Below, piece by piece: positions 1 through 10,965 of a stretch of 64,000 nucleotides of DNA. Within the stretch, counting starts at the first letter, position 1. Every line of letters starts with the position of its first letter. The translations under genes were made by a program, and so were the position numbers. The DNA is from Archilochus colubris. Taxonomy: Eukaryota; Chordata; Aves; Apodiformes; Trochilidae. Under the pieces are notes generated by a model. The model was not told the origin of the DNA. It searched no databases and saw nothing but the letters and a program-made list of their open reading frames with translations. Location: positions 142,676,052-142,740,051 of the forward strand of contig CM041083.1 in assembly GCA_023079485.1 (NCBI GenBank), written 5' to 3'.

Positions 1-2040
1 TCGCTGAGATCTGCAATCAGGACATTGCCATGACACATGGGGAGACCTGAGGAGCTAAGAAAAAGCCCTGAAATCCTCCCTGCAGGATTAGTTTTGCTCT
101 GAAAGAATAATTTCAAACTGGAGGTCACATCCTGTACTGTTTGGTATCGGATACAAGGAAAGGGGCAGCAACAGAATGACCACTGCCCCTAGCAGACTTC
201 TCTCTGCCCTGGGACCAGCAGTTCCTCTCAGTCCCTCTCTGGGAATGATGCAGGCCCCCTGGGAACATCAGCTGCAACATCCCTGTATTCCTCAGGGTGT
301 TTGAGATGCTGCTCAGATCAGCACTGACAGCCTCCAGCTAGACGTGTGCCAGCTGGAAGCTCTGTAACCAGGTTAGTGTGGCACCAAGCCCAAAATAATA
401 AGCCCTATTTATTAGGTCTTTGGTACTCTGCCTGAGGTTAAGCCTGCTGTGACCTCAATAGTAAAAGGCAGAACAGCTGAGGGAATAATCCCACTGATCC
501 CAAAGACAGGAGAATAAGATCATCCCTCGGATTCAATTTGCAGAGGGAAAGAAGTGAGACGGGCACAGGTGCCCTCTTGAACAGGGCAGCTGAGCAGTGT
601 GAGACTAAACCAAGCACACAGAGGCATGGTTGCCTCATCCTGAAAGAAGTTCAGAAAATGACCAACAAGGTAGCCACACAGTAAGACACAAGGAGAAGAA
701 AGGTGGCATCCTCAGTATGGATGGCTTTTTGATACAGGAAATTCTCAAGGAGTCACCAGAGCTTTTTCTGTACAGAAAGATACACACAAAAACCCAGTGA
801 TGAAATGAGATGAGATCCAGTGATGAGAAGGCCAGAGATTTCAGAAACCAGAAGAGGAACACAGGCCAAGCAGCAGAATGAGGTGATGAAAATACTCAGC
901 CTGAGAACAAAGTAGTAACCTCCTTGCCACCAATGGCACTAAAAATTTTATTAGTAGTGATTTTTTTAAATTATTATGAGTAAAGAGAGACATCCTATAG
1001 CTGTCTGATGTCTCCTGTAGAGATTCTGTAGAGAACTCACTACGTGAAGGATTTCAGTATGGATGTGTAAATTCAGATGATGGACTCAAAATTAATTTAT
1101 ACTGAATCTGAGCAATTTACCCAGACACTGGATTAACTTTGACATTTATACCATCACCCTGGTTCTGACAGGAAAACAATTTAAAATTGCAAAGGCTGAA
1201 ATATGCATGGAACAAAACTGGTTTTGAATGAAGACAAATGCTCCCAGAAATTGTATTTAATTTAATGGAATTCCAGCATAATGCTTTACACCAATTTTTG
1301 CACATGCTTTCAAACATCTACCTTCAGCTATATTACTTCTGATAGCAGTAGGAGTATCAAGGGGAAAAAAATAAAAAAAAGAAAAAAAAAGACAAATGCA
1401 AAGACAAAAGTCTGCTCTGCCAAGCAAGACAGAACCTCTCCAGAATTACAGCAGTTACATATCTCACAATGTCTCACAGCCATTTTCTTTCAAAAGGCCA
1501 AAGTCCACACCTGGTGCAAATGACCCACAGTGCCTGCTTTACTCGATACAGATGCTTGGTTTCCCTGTTGCTTAAGCAGCAAATAAATGAGCCCAACATA
1601 AGCACAATGTGGGCTTAAGGAACTGCAAATGCCTGTTCCTGATGGCCAGGAGCAGAGGTCTGTGGGGGACTGACAGGTATCAGAAGGTCTCCAAACCCTC
1701 CCAGTGATCCACCAGCATGTCTGAAATGCCTGAAAGATACACAAAATACTACATATACAGTGAGTCCAGTTTTTGTGCAGAGGTCAAGACAGGAAGGTCC
1801 TCAGTGCCCTGGCAAATGTCACCTAGAGATGGCAGTGGGAAGTGAGGGCCCTGACCACCTCACCTTGCCCTTGCACTGGAGGTGCCCTGCTCTGGCCTGA
1901 GGGCATCAGGGCAGGATGGGCATCACTAAGGTGCCCTCCAGTGTCCCCATTTGTTCATTCCTGTATGAGTTCTACCCTACGTGCCCCTGCTTAGCAGTGT
2001 GAGGAGGGTGTTAGGCATGTTACACAGCTGGACACTCGCT
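1..2040. other. Intergenic, no gene seen
   Basis: All reading frames here are short and lack recognisable domains or paired splice signals. The only compositional feature is an A-rich patch near 1360-1400. I see nothing that supports a gene or RNA gene. Confidence 0.6.
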
Positions 2041-2074
2041 GCTCTCCCTGCATTGCCTTCCAGCATGTGCTGAA

Positions 2075-2500
2075 AGCATGTCTAAAGAAGGGCAAGGAAG
2101 CTGGTGAAGGATGCAGAGCACAAGTCTTAAGATGAGTGGCTGAGGGAACTGAGGTTTCTAGAGAAAAGGAGGCTGAGGGGAACCTTATAATTCTCTACAA
2201 CTACCTGAAAAGAGGTTGGAGAGAGGGGGCTTGGTCTTTTCTCACAAATAACAAGTGATTTAACAAGAGGAAAAGGTCTCAAGTTGCACCATGGGAGGTT
2301 TGGATTGGATATTAGGAAAAATTTCTTCACTCAAAGAGCTGTCAGGCACTGGAACAGGCTGCCCAGGGGAGTGGTGGAGTCACCATCACTAGAGGGATTT
2401 AGAAGTCATGTAGATGTGGCACTTCAGGACATGTTTTTGTGGTGGACCTGGCAGTGCTTGATTATCTTAAAGGTCTTTTCCAACCAAAATGACTCCATAA
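2075..2500 (+). mobile_element. CR1 LINE 3' fragment
   Basis: The stretch reads like the 3' end of CR1 ORF2 and its 3' UTR in plus orientation. It has the run of gagctgggg-like leucine-rich coding remnants, the ggaggctgaggggaacctt segment, the rgattggatattaggaaaaatttctt segment and the ggctgcccaggggagtggtggagtc segment near 2360. The copy is diverged and 5' truncated, and the terminal octamers are degraded near 2500. Family assignment is from memory of the CR1 consensus; edges are approximate. Confidence 0.85.
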
Positions 2501-2719
2501 GTCTAGGATCTTCTTTGGCACTCACCATGGATACAACCCTGAAGGGCATCATTCCAGAAAGGTGAGAGCTGCCCAGCTCCATGGGCTCAGTGGAACCTGT
2601 GCATTGAAATTCTACATGTGTAGTGTGCCTCTTGATTGTCCCCTCACAGCTTGCCTGGCTTCTTCAGCTCTCCTCTCCCCTTGGCATCTCCTACCCATAC
2701 CATGCATCAGTCTTGCTGA

Positions 2720-3340
2720 TACAGAAACATCATGGCTAGAAAAGCCCTCTAGAGATCATTGAGTCCAACTGTCAACCCAGAAAAAAAACCCCCCCCATGC
2801 TCACTAGAGCACGTCCTAAAGTGACACATCTACACCTTTTTTTAATGCCTCCAGGGATGGTGACTCTACCACCTCCCTGGGCAGGCTGTCCCAGCATCTG
2901 ACTATGCTTTCACTCAAGAAATTCTTCCTAATATCTAATCTAAACCTCCCCTGCCTCAGCTTCATACCATTTCCTCTGGTCTTGTCATTATTCACTTGGG
3001 AGAAGAGGCCAACAACCACCTCCCTACACCCTCCTTCCAGGTAGCTGTAGAGAGCCATGAGGTCTCCCTTCAACATCCTCTTCTCCAAACAAAACAACCC
3101 CAGCTCCCTCAGCATCTCCTCACAGAATTTGTGCTCCAGACCCCTCACCATCTCAGCTGCTCTTCTCTCAACTCACTCCAGCACCTCAATGTCCTTCTTG
3201 TAGTGAGGGGCATAAAAGTGAGCAGAGTAATCAAGGTGTAGCCTCACCAGTGCCAAGTGGGAGGGCCTCATCCCTTCCCTTCTCTTCCTGAACTCCGTGA
3301 TGGGGATAAATGGAACCTGGCTTAGCCAAGCTCCACACAA
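2720..3340 (-). mobile_element. CR1 LINE 3' fragment, minus orientation
   Basis: The reverse strand shows CR1 ORF2 end and 3' UTR. The 3' end is at about 2720-2765 (cctctagagatcattgagtccaac) and the body continues to about 3340. The reverse-strand frame at 2816-3151 keeps a recognisable but broken CR1 reverse-transcriptase C-terminal region ([20 protein letters not shown]). The copy is old and interrupted by an A/C homopolymer patch near 2783. Confidence 0.85.
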
Positions 3341-3344
3341 ATTG

Positions 3345-6035
3345 CTGCTGGAAGACCATTTCCTAGCTTTTGGGTCTGATTGTATGGCCTCTTTCTCTAT
3401 CTCCCCTTTGGGCTCCTTCACTGCATGTTCAATTTCCTATCCTTTTCAAGGTCTTTCATTTCTTTCCAGCCCCTGCTACCCATCACTCAGCACAGTCTGA
3501 ACTTGATGTCTCTGCAAGGACCCTTGTGCCAGCTCCTTTACCCACTCACTTGATTTTTAAGCAAACATCTTAAAACTTTTCACATGCAAGCTCCTATGCT
3601 TAGTGAAATTCCCCTTTCATGTCTACTAAGCCACATCCCTGCAGTCCTTCAGATGCTCCCTTGAAAAACTGCTTTGAAAACCAAAAAAAACCCACCTTTC
3701 CCTATTTTTTGGGCCACCAGTGGGGTGACCTAAGTAAGCCTACCAGGCTTACCAGCACTGTCTCTCTGATTTCTTGTACTACTTGTATCCACCAGTCATC
3801 TCATGCCCTGGGTGGGATTTACACTTATTTTGAGACAGGATTTATTTTTCAATTGTGTGTTTAGATGGTAACTAGCACAGTGAGATTCCACTCTAGTGTT
3901 AGAGCTTCCAGGAATTATAGTATTAATGACAACAGCAGCAACAACACTAATAAATTAAGAACATAACCCAGGACTTAATGTGCTTCATGGTAGGATGACC
4001 AAAAGTCATGGCACACAGCAGCAGCTTCAGCATCTGGTGGCACTAACACTGAGATGTAGCTTTTTCTCCTCTATTTGTAGGAATACAAATTCATCAACAT
4101 ATAGTACGTCTTCTACATGTTTTCCATAGATATTTGGACATATCAATTAATACAAGTGTTGTGGATTGTGTCCTGCTGTGATCATTTGCACGAAAAATTT
4201 TATTTTTCATACATTTAAGAACATCCCTCCCCTGTAATATGTCAGGATGAAAAAAAAATCCCCTTCTTTTACCATATCTCAGGTCTCATTTTTTGACATC
4301 CCAATTAACCCAAAAAGTGGTGGGCTCCTCATCCATGTTTACATTATTTCTCCTCTGCAGACAGAAGTCCAGCTCTGCTCTCACCCTCTTCCAGACTCTA
4401 ATCTGCCCCTCAGTGGAGGTGTGCAGAGCACTGGGATACCCTGAAACTGAAAGGGGAAAAGGCACAGGAAAAGAGAGAGAGAGAAACCAAAACTGATTGT
4501 TCCAAATCTGTTGGGGGAAAGAAACCAAAACAAAACCCCAAAACAAAACAGAGAAGAAGAGTACCTGGGAAATAAAACCCAACTTCCTGAGCGATGGAGG
4601 AAATTGTCCTATGGACAATTGGAGATCCTATGGAGGTGCAGGGCTCCCAGGGCACCAGCTGATGGGAAGGACACTCAGTCCCAGCAGGGACACTCACTTA
4701 TTTTGGGGAGCCTAAACTCTTCAGGAAGATGATTGTATGATTCTGTTCTCTGATAATCTTCTCCTTTAAGTGGTTTCTCAGTCACAACTGGAGTTACCAC
4801 TGGGAGGTGGCCCAAAGTTGCTCACATTGGAGCCAGAAGAGGGCTTTACTCTTGAAAACAGCTTGAAAGTAGGCTTTAGAGCTGGAGACTTTATTCAGAT
4901 GTCTGTAAGTCCTGAGTGAGAAGCAGACCCCCACATCCAATTTCTCACCCAAAAAGGGTTATGGATCAAACAGGACTGAAATAGATGATAACTAGCTAGG
5001 ACATCAAAAGAACTCTTTCAGCAGCTGCTTTGTCCTTCTGTCCCTTCCCAGTGTCTGGAGTTGTGTGGCTCTTCCCAGCAAGATGCAGTACAGATGCTTC
5101 TTCTTAGGTGCCTGTAGCAAACAGGAGATGCACCCCAGCTTTTCCTTGGGATGCTAACAAGGAGCAGTTCTTCTGCTCAGCAGAAGCTGGGGGCTGCCAG
5201 GGGAGAGTAGTTGGGTGTTTTTGTGGGAGGTCAGAAGCCAGCTCCAGTCACCCCCATGATTTCCACTACCAAGGCTTTCAGGGAGCTGTGCTGGTCCAAT
5301 GAAACCCAAGTGCCTCCTCGAATGGTGAGGGGAGCAAATTGGGAGAACAGACATTTGACAAAGGAGGAAAATGGGAAAGGACAAAAGCAAAGTGGGGAAG
5401 GCATTTAATGCAGCCCCAGCAAACCCTTGGCTTGAGCAGAAAGGTCTATGGACTCCCACACAAAGCCTTGCAGGCTCCTAATTGTTAGAGGTGGGTTTCA
5501 ATGTACTTGCAAACCTCTGAAGGATTTTCACCACCACACATTGTGGGAAGGGGAGCTCAGCGTGTGCCTTGTGCAGCTTTTAAAATATGGGAGGCTTTTG
5601 CATTGCAGAGCACCACATGCTGAGCATGAGTGGTTGAGTTGGTCTCTGGTTGCACCTACACTTCCACAGTACACATCTGCCCTCTGGAGAAACCTCTCTC
5701 TGAAACTACTTTGCACTGTAAATGGGGATGGCATCGTGCCAAGGAGTGAGTTTTGGCTGGCACAGGGGACTGCAGAGTGCTTTTTCTAAATAGTAATTTG
5801 CTGTGCTTGAGAGCACATGGACTATAGGAACATATGGGTCTGTCTGCACAGTTTGGATGCTAGGAAAACGAGTCTTTGTAAGGAAAGAAATAGTATTGTA
5901 TCAGCACATGGGACAGGCCGAGTAGTGTGGGAGTTCCAAGAACAGAGTTAGTGAATTAGGAAGCTACTGAATGAACTGCAAATACAGTGAAATGGGGAGA
6001 AGGGAAATAAGAAAAAAAAGAGAAGAAGAGAGGAA
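3345..6035. other. Intergenic, no gene seen
   Basis: There are several overlapping short frames on both strands and no conserved motif, paired splice site or repeat that I recognise. A small A-rich patch lies at 4240-4260 and an A/C-rich stretch at 4510-4560. Confidence 0.55.
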
Positions 6036-6502
6036 GAGAGGGAGGTAGGAAGGGAGGTAGGAAGGGAGGTAGGAAGGGAGGAAGGGAGGGAGGGAGGGAG
6101 GGAGGGAGGGAGGAGGAGGAGGAAGGAAGGAAGGGAAGGAAGGAAGGAAGGAAGGGAAGGAAGGAAGGAAGGAAGGAAGGAAGGAAGGAAGGAAGGAAGG
6201 AAGGAAGGAAGGAAGGAAGGAAGGAAGGAAGGAAGGGAAGGGGAAGGAAGGAAGGAAGGAAGGAAGGAAGAAGGAAGGAAGGAGGAAGGAAGGAAGGAAG
6301 GAAGGAAGGAAGGAAGGAAGGAAGGAAGGAAGGAAGAGGAAGGGAAGGAAGGAAGAAGGAAGGAAGGAAGGAAGGAAGGAAGGAAGGAAGGAAGGAAGGA
6401 AGGAAGGAAGGAAGGAAGGAAGGAAGGAAGGAAGGAAGGAAGGAAGGAAGGAAGGAAGGAAGGAAGGAAGGAAGGAAGGAAGGAAGGAAGGAAGGAAGGA
6501 AA
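6036..6502 (+). repeat. GGAA tetranucleotide microsatellite
   Basis: About 470 bases of almost pure purine are built from GGAA units, with variant units at the left edge (GGGA and AGGT runs at 6036-6120) and interruptions near 6230-6290 and 6335-6360. The right two thirds is nearly perfect. Complementary-strand frames read as long Leu-Pro-Ser-Phe polymers because the period-4 repeat has no stop codon; these are not genes. Arrays of this kind offer dense ETS-type GGAA cores and are highly length-variable. Confidence 0.97.
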
Positions 6503-9183
6503 ATCAATCAAAAGAAAAAAAAAAGAAGTCAGGAAAAGAAAAGAAAGAAATCAGGAATCTCAGCAAACACAGGCTCAGTGATTAAAATCAACGAGTGTTA
6601 CTTGGGGTGTACATAAAAGCCAAATCCAGAGAGAAATGAACTGCAATTAACTGAGGAGGCTGAAGATAGAAATGCTCTTTCTATTTTAATGTCCAAAATG
6701 AGAGCAAGTGTGAACATCTATTTCCCACAGCCACCAGGAACTTGTGGCTCTACATCACGGGTGCTGAGGTCAATCTGCCAGGCAAGAGGAGAGAGCCTGC
6801 ATGCTCAGGGACCTGCCAGGAGCCTGGGGCTGGGACAGGGACAGCAAACATAGAGCAGCACCTTTGTCCCCACTTGCAAGCTGTAGAGATCAGATCATAC
6901 CAGCTCACTTTCATAACCCTTACACGGCTCTTGTGAATCATCTTTTTTTTACTGCCTTGATTAAATGAACAAAGGCAGAAGAAAGCTCCTTGGGGACCCC
7001 CATGGATTTCTGACTGCTCTATCCATCCATGGACGGGTGGCTGTAGTAAAGCACCAGAAAAGTGCTGTTGCCTGTTCATCCAGCTGCTAACCCAAGTGGC
7101 TTAAATTTAAACATCTGCCAGATTCCAGCCATGAATCTCTTTGCTATGCTGTACAGATCATCCCAGCCTCAACCCCAAGGAAGTCCTTGACCTCCAGTTC
7201 CTTCAAACCTACACCCATCCCCTGATCTGCATGCTTAGCCTTATCCCTCTGCATGGCTTCCTCGCTCTGTTAAGATGAGAGGGAGGAAAATATCAACCTG
7301 AACCAGCTAATGATGGAGCCCTTGTAGGGTTTCACTACCCTGTCAGCTATTGCTGCAAATTAAAATTAATACATGTTAATCAAAATTAGGCTGGAGCTCT
7401 GACAGTCAGTGGTCCCATCATTCCTGAGCTGGTTTAGAGCAGCTGCAGGACCCAAAGGAGAGAGCCCAAAGAAAAGCCTGCTTGTGCAGCTCTCAGGTGT
7501 TATTTGGTCTGTGTACCTCCTGCTGGATCTGTAAAGTGGCTTTATTCAGTTCAGAGGTAATGGAGACAAAACTCACCTTCTAAAACCTCAATAAAAAGAT
7601 AGATCCTGGGATGCATTTCTACTACCTCATATATACACTTCTTGGAGAGAAAGCTGGATGTGAATTGAAGACTAGAAAGAAATTAAATTACTTGAGAAGG
7701 TACTGTAATTGAAAAGAAGAGAAACTTGTGTGCTTGGAACAAATTTATTTACTACCATGGGAGAACTGTAATTGAAAAGAAGAGAAACTTGTAGAGCAGA
7801 GCATTTGGAATTGACTTGAGAAGAAGAGAAAGTAGGGGGCTCCTGAGCTCTGAAATGAATTTCTTGCTTGATTTGTAGTACCAAACTTTGGAAACATCTA
7901 TACCAATTAACTTGAAAGTGTAATGCTTTGCCTTAGGGAGTCAAGTATTGCTGCGTAGAGATAGAAAAATAAGATGTTTTAAGCTTGTTCCTCAGCTCTT
8001 ACACAAAGTGGGAAAAGGCATTGACTCAGATACAATGCTAGGCATTGCTAGGTCTAGATTTTGGGTGCAATGTCACCAAGGTTCTCCTCTCTGCATCTAA
8101 AAGCCCTGATGTGCCTAAATTCTATCTGGTGGTGAAACTGAATATGCAGTCCCAAAAAGTCCCAGTCCCAAATGGGTCTCAAAATGGGTTGTAAAAACAC
8201 AACTATCCCAGAGAGCCCTGATACATGAGCAAAACAACACCTCTTGCCAGCATCTGCCCAGTATCTGATGGAGACAAGTTTATCCTTCTGATACCCAGAA
8301 GATAAAAGGAGAGGTGTCACTGAACACCATCAGGACTTCTCTGTAATCAGGAGCTGGGAATGTCTCTCCCACCCTTTCCAACTTGCAGTCCAAATACCAG
8401 CTGGGCTGCACCAGAAGGTGTGGAAGGTGTTCCTGCCCCAGGGCTGGGAGCCACCAGGCCATTCCTGTCACTGGGGACCTTTATGGAATATCATCATGGA
8501 CAAACAGCTCCTGTAAAGTAGTTGCCACTTGCATCCTCTTTTGGGAACTCAGTACCCAAAACAAAATTCAAGGCTGAAATCAGGTGAAAAATGGCCTTGC
8601 CAGATCCATGCTTGCTAAGCTACAGATCCAATAGCTTGGGTGACTCTGTAAAACATCCATGATAGATCTTCTCAGCCAAAAACCTTCAGACTTACCTGAG
8701 GAGCACAGGCTTGAGCTTGTTTTCTTTCTGTCTCACCCATCACTGAGTGTGTTAAGGATCATGCAGGGCACTGAAGGTTTTCACTGACACATCTACAGCC
8801 ATGGGGCAGGTGTGATTGATTGGCTGTGTAATAGGAACTTGCAAAAGGAATCAGTTGAGGATGATCAAGATGCAGTGGATGACTTAAACTACTTTCTCTT
8901 CCTTGTAATAGCTGTGTAGGGTAGCCGTGAGTCAAAGGCAGTCAGAGTTTCATTTTGTCACAAGGCCCAGGTCACTCTCAGGCTTCAGAGCTTTTTTTTT
9001 TTTATGGAAATGTGCTCCAGAATCCCATTTTTCATTAAATTTACTTTTCTTTTTACTGTCTACATTTATTCTTTGTAAAAACACAGAAAAAGAACAGATG
9101 CACTCTTGTCCAATATCGTATTTTCCCTGATACAGACTTCTAACCTCTGACGATTTTTACCTACAAGAATTAAGATCAGAGGA
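6503..9183. other. Intergenic, no gene seen
   Basis: No coding exon or RNA gene was recognised. The stretch includes a 28-base perfect direct repeat at 7702-7729 and 7765-7792, and AT-rich sequence near 7355-7390 containing several TAAT cores. Confidence 0.55.
7702..7792 (+). repeat. 28-base direct repeat, 63-base period
   Basis: The 28 bases at 7702-7729 recur exactly at 7765-7792, with a 35-base spacer between the copies. A further related piece (acttgagaagaagagaaa) follows near 7813. This looks like a local tandem duplication of about 63 bases whose spacer has diverged, or one made by replication slippage. Confidence 0.9.
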
Positions 9184-9400
9184 TGGGACCACAAGGAAAT
9201 TCAGTCTGGCAGGAACCTCAGGAGGTCCTTCATGCACCCCTGCTCCAAGCAGTTCCAGCTGTGAGATCAGACCAGGTTGCTCAGGGCTTTGCCCAGCTGG
9301 GTCCTGAAAGGATCCATCCTCCAAGAACAGAGCCTGCCCCACCTCCCTGAGCATCCCATCCCTCTGCCCACCCCCTGTCCTGCCTGTCCTTTCAGGGAGG
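9184..9400 (-). mobile_element. Old CR1 LINE fragment, minus orientation
   Basis: The plus strand reads ggaacctcaggaggtccttc, then a stretch like gaccaggttgctcagggctt near 9270-9290, then gggtcctgaaaggatccat. This order matches the reverse complement of the 3' region of older CR1 subfamilies. The copy is diverged and C-rich after 9330, so the left end of the element is uncertain. Confidence 0.7.
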
Positions 9401-9945
9401 GTCTCAGTACCCAGCCTGACCCCCTCCCATGTCAGTTCCTGCCTGCCCAGCCTTGTTGTCCCACCGCACGTGGCTGTGATGGGCCTGGTGTCCCCTCTCC
9501 ATCCCCTCCCCACAGGTACTGGGGGGGGGCTGTGAGGTGCCCCTGAAGGTGGCTCTGCCCCAGGCTGGACAAGCTCTGATGCCCCAGCCTCTGCTCACAG
9601 GGACAAGCGCCAGCCCTGAGCATCATGGGGGTGAACTCACTCTGTGGTTATCAGGGTCTTTCCTTCACTGGGGACACCCAGTGGCCACCATACCCAGGTG
9701 TGGTCTAAAAACGAGTGCTGGGCAGAGGGGGCAACCCCTGCCTAGAGTTCCTGATGGTTCTCTGGCTGGTGCAGCCCTGAATGCTGCTGCCCATCTCTGC
9801 TGCCAGGTCTTGCTGCTGGCTCCTGCCCACCTCCCACAGCCCCTGAGCTGCTCCCCAGACAGGGTATACATCTTCATGATAGTTTTTCACAGCCCTTGAC
9901 TGCTTCCTCTCCACTAGGTTGTTTCATTTTTTTTTGGAACCTGCT
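9401..9945. other. GC-rich unannotated stretch
   Basis: This stretch is moderately GC-rich with overlapping frames on both strands (for example 9537-9899 plus). None has a recognisable domain, and codon use looks random. It may be the diverged remainder of the adjacent CR1 element. No gene is called. Confidence 0.5.
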
Positions 9946-10230
9946 TATAATTTTGAATTCTACAACATCCTTTGCCAATGAGCTCTACAAATTCAATATA
10001 CGCTGTGTGAAAGAAGTACTCCTTTTTTGACTGATATTCTCTGACTGTTTCATTTCATGACCCCTGGCTATTTGAGAAACAGTGAATAAATTTTCTTATG
10101 CAGCATGCAGTTTTATAGAGCTATATCACATTTCTCCTCAATCATCTATTTTCCAAGCAGAGGAATCATATACTGCTCAGTACTTTTTGTGAAGTGGATC
10201 TATACAGCAAATTCTAGTTATTCTCTATAC
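9946..10230 (-). mobile_element. Ancient CR1/L3-like repeat remnant
   Basis: The phrases cctttgccaatgagctctac, a cgctgtgtgaaagaagtact-like segment at 10000-10020 and the following gacccctggctatttgag resemble a widely shared amniote CR1/L3-type repeat in antisense orientation. Divergence is high, so the assignment is tentative and the edges are rough. Confidence 0.45.
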
Positions 10231-10820
10231 CTTTTTTCATTTTAACTATATCCTTTTGAGATGAGATGACAGCATCTGAAAAAAGGGGCACATCATCAAT
10301 TTATAGTGTAATGGTGCGTGCTGTTTTGTGCGCCCTTCATTCCTTGGTGATTACCAAGAGTGTCTTTACTACTGAACACTGAACTGATGTTCCCAAAGAA
10401 TGGTTTACAAGCACTACCAGACTTTTCTTACGTGGATAGAGGAAATGGAGAGCCCATCAATGCACAAATATATATAGCTGAGATTGTTTTCTCTATATGA
10501 ATTACCCTGAATGTAATAAGACCACCTTTCATCTCTGACTTTATTACCAGGTAATTGGTACCATGAGATCCCTCTGCAGCTCTCTGCATCTGGTTTCAGG
10601 TCAGGTGACCCTGGATAATTCTCTATGATCAACAAACCCTCTCACCTCACAACGGGTGTTTTTCTTCATACATCACTTAAAAGCATTTTAAATAAAGCAG
10701 GTCACAACATAAATCTCTCAAAGGCTTCACACGTAATCTCCTTCCAGCTGCTTATTTATCCCAGTTTTTACTCCCTACTTTTAAAGCTGCTCTTAAAACC
10801 TCCCTCTATCCTGGTTTCTG
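10231..10820. other. Intergenic, no gene seen
   Basis: AT-rich sequence with only short frames. No exon, RNA gene or clear repeat was recognised. Confidence 0.5.
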
Positions 10821-10965
10821 AGAGGATGAGGGGTAATGGTGTTAAAATGGAAGAGAATAGACTTAGGTAAGATATTAGGAAGAAAATCTTTACTGGGAAA
10901 CGTCTGCCACAGCTTCGCAGTGTCATCAGCCCAAGGACAGCCTGGTCCAAGATGGGGTTAAACAT
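10821..10965 (+). mobile_element. Short CR1 LINE fragment
   Basis: The segment runs gaggggtaatggtgttaaaa, then gacttaggtaagatattagg, then gaaaatctttactgggaaac. This is the collinear order of the CR1 3' coding end and UTR in plus orientation, truncated on both sides. Confidence 0.7.

Noticed and set aside
2816..3151. 111-codon minus-strand protein-like frame
   Set aside because: It is the decayed tail of CR1 ORF2, not a host gene.
5948..6511. Two long minus-strand frames of 183-187 codons made of Leu-Pro-Ser-Phe units
   Set aside because: They are translations of the GGAA microsatellite, which has no stop codon in any phase; not proteins.
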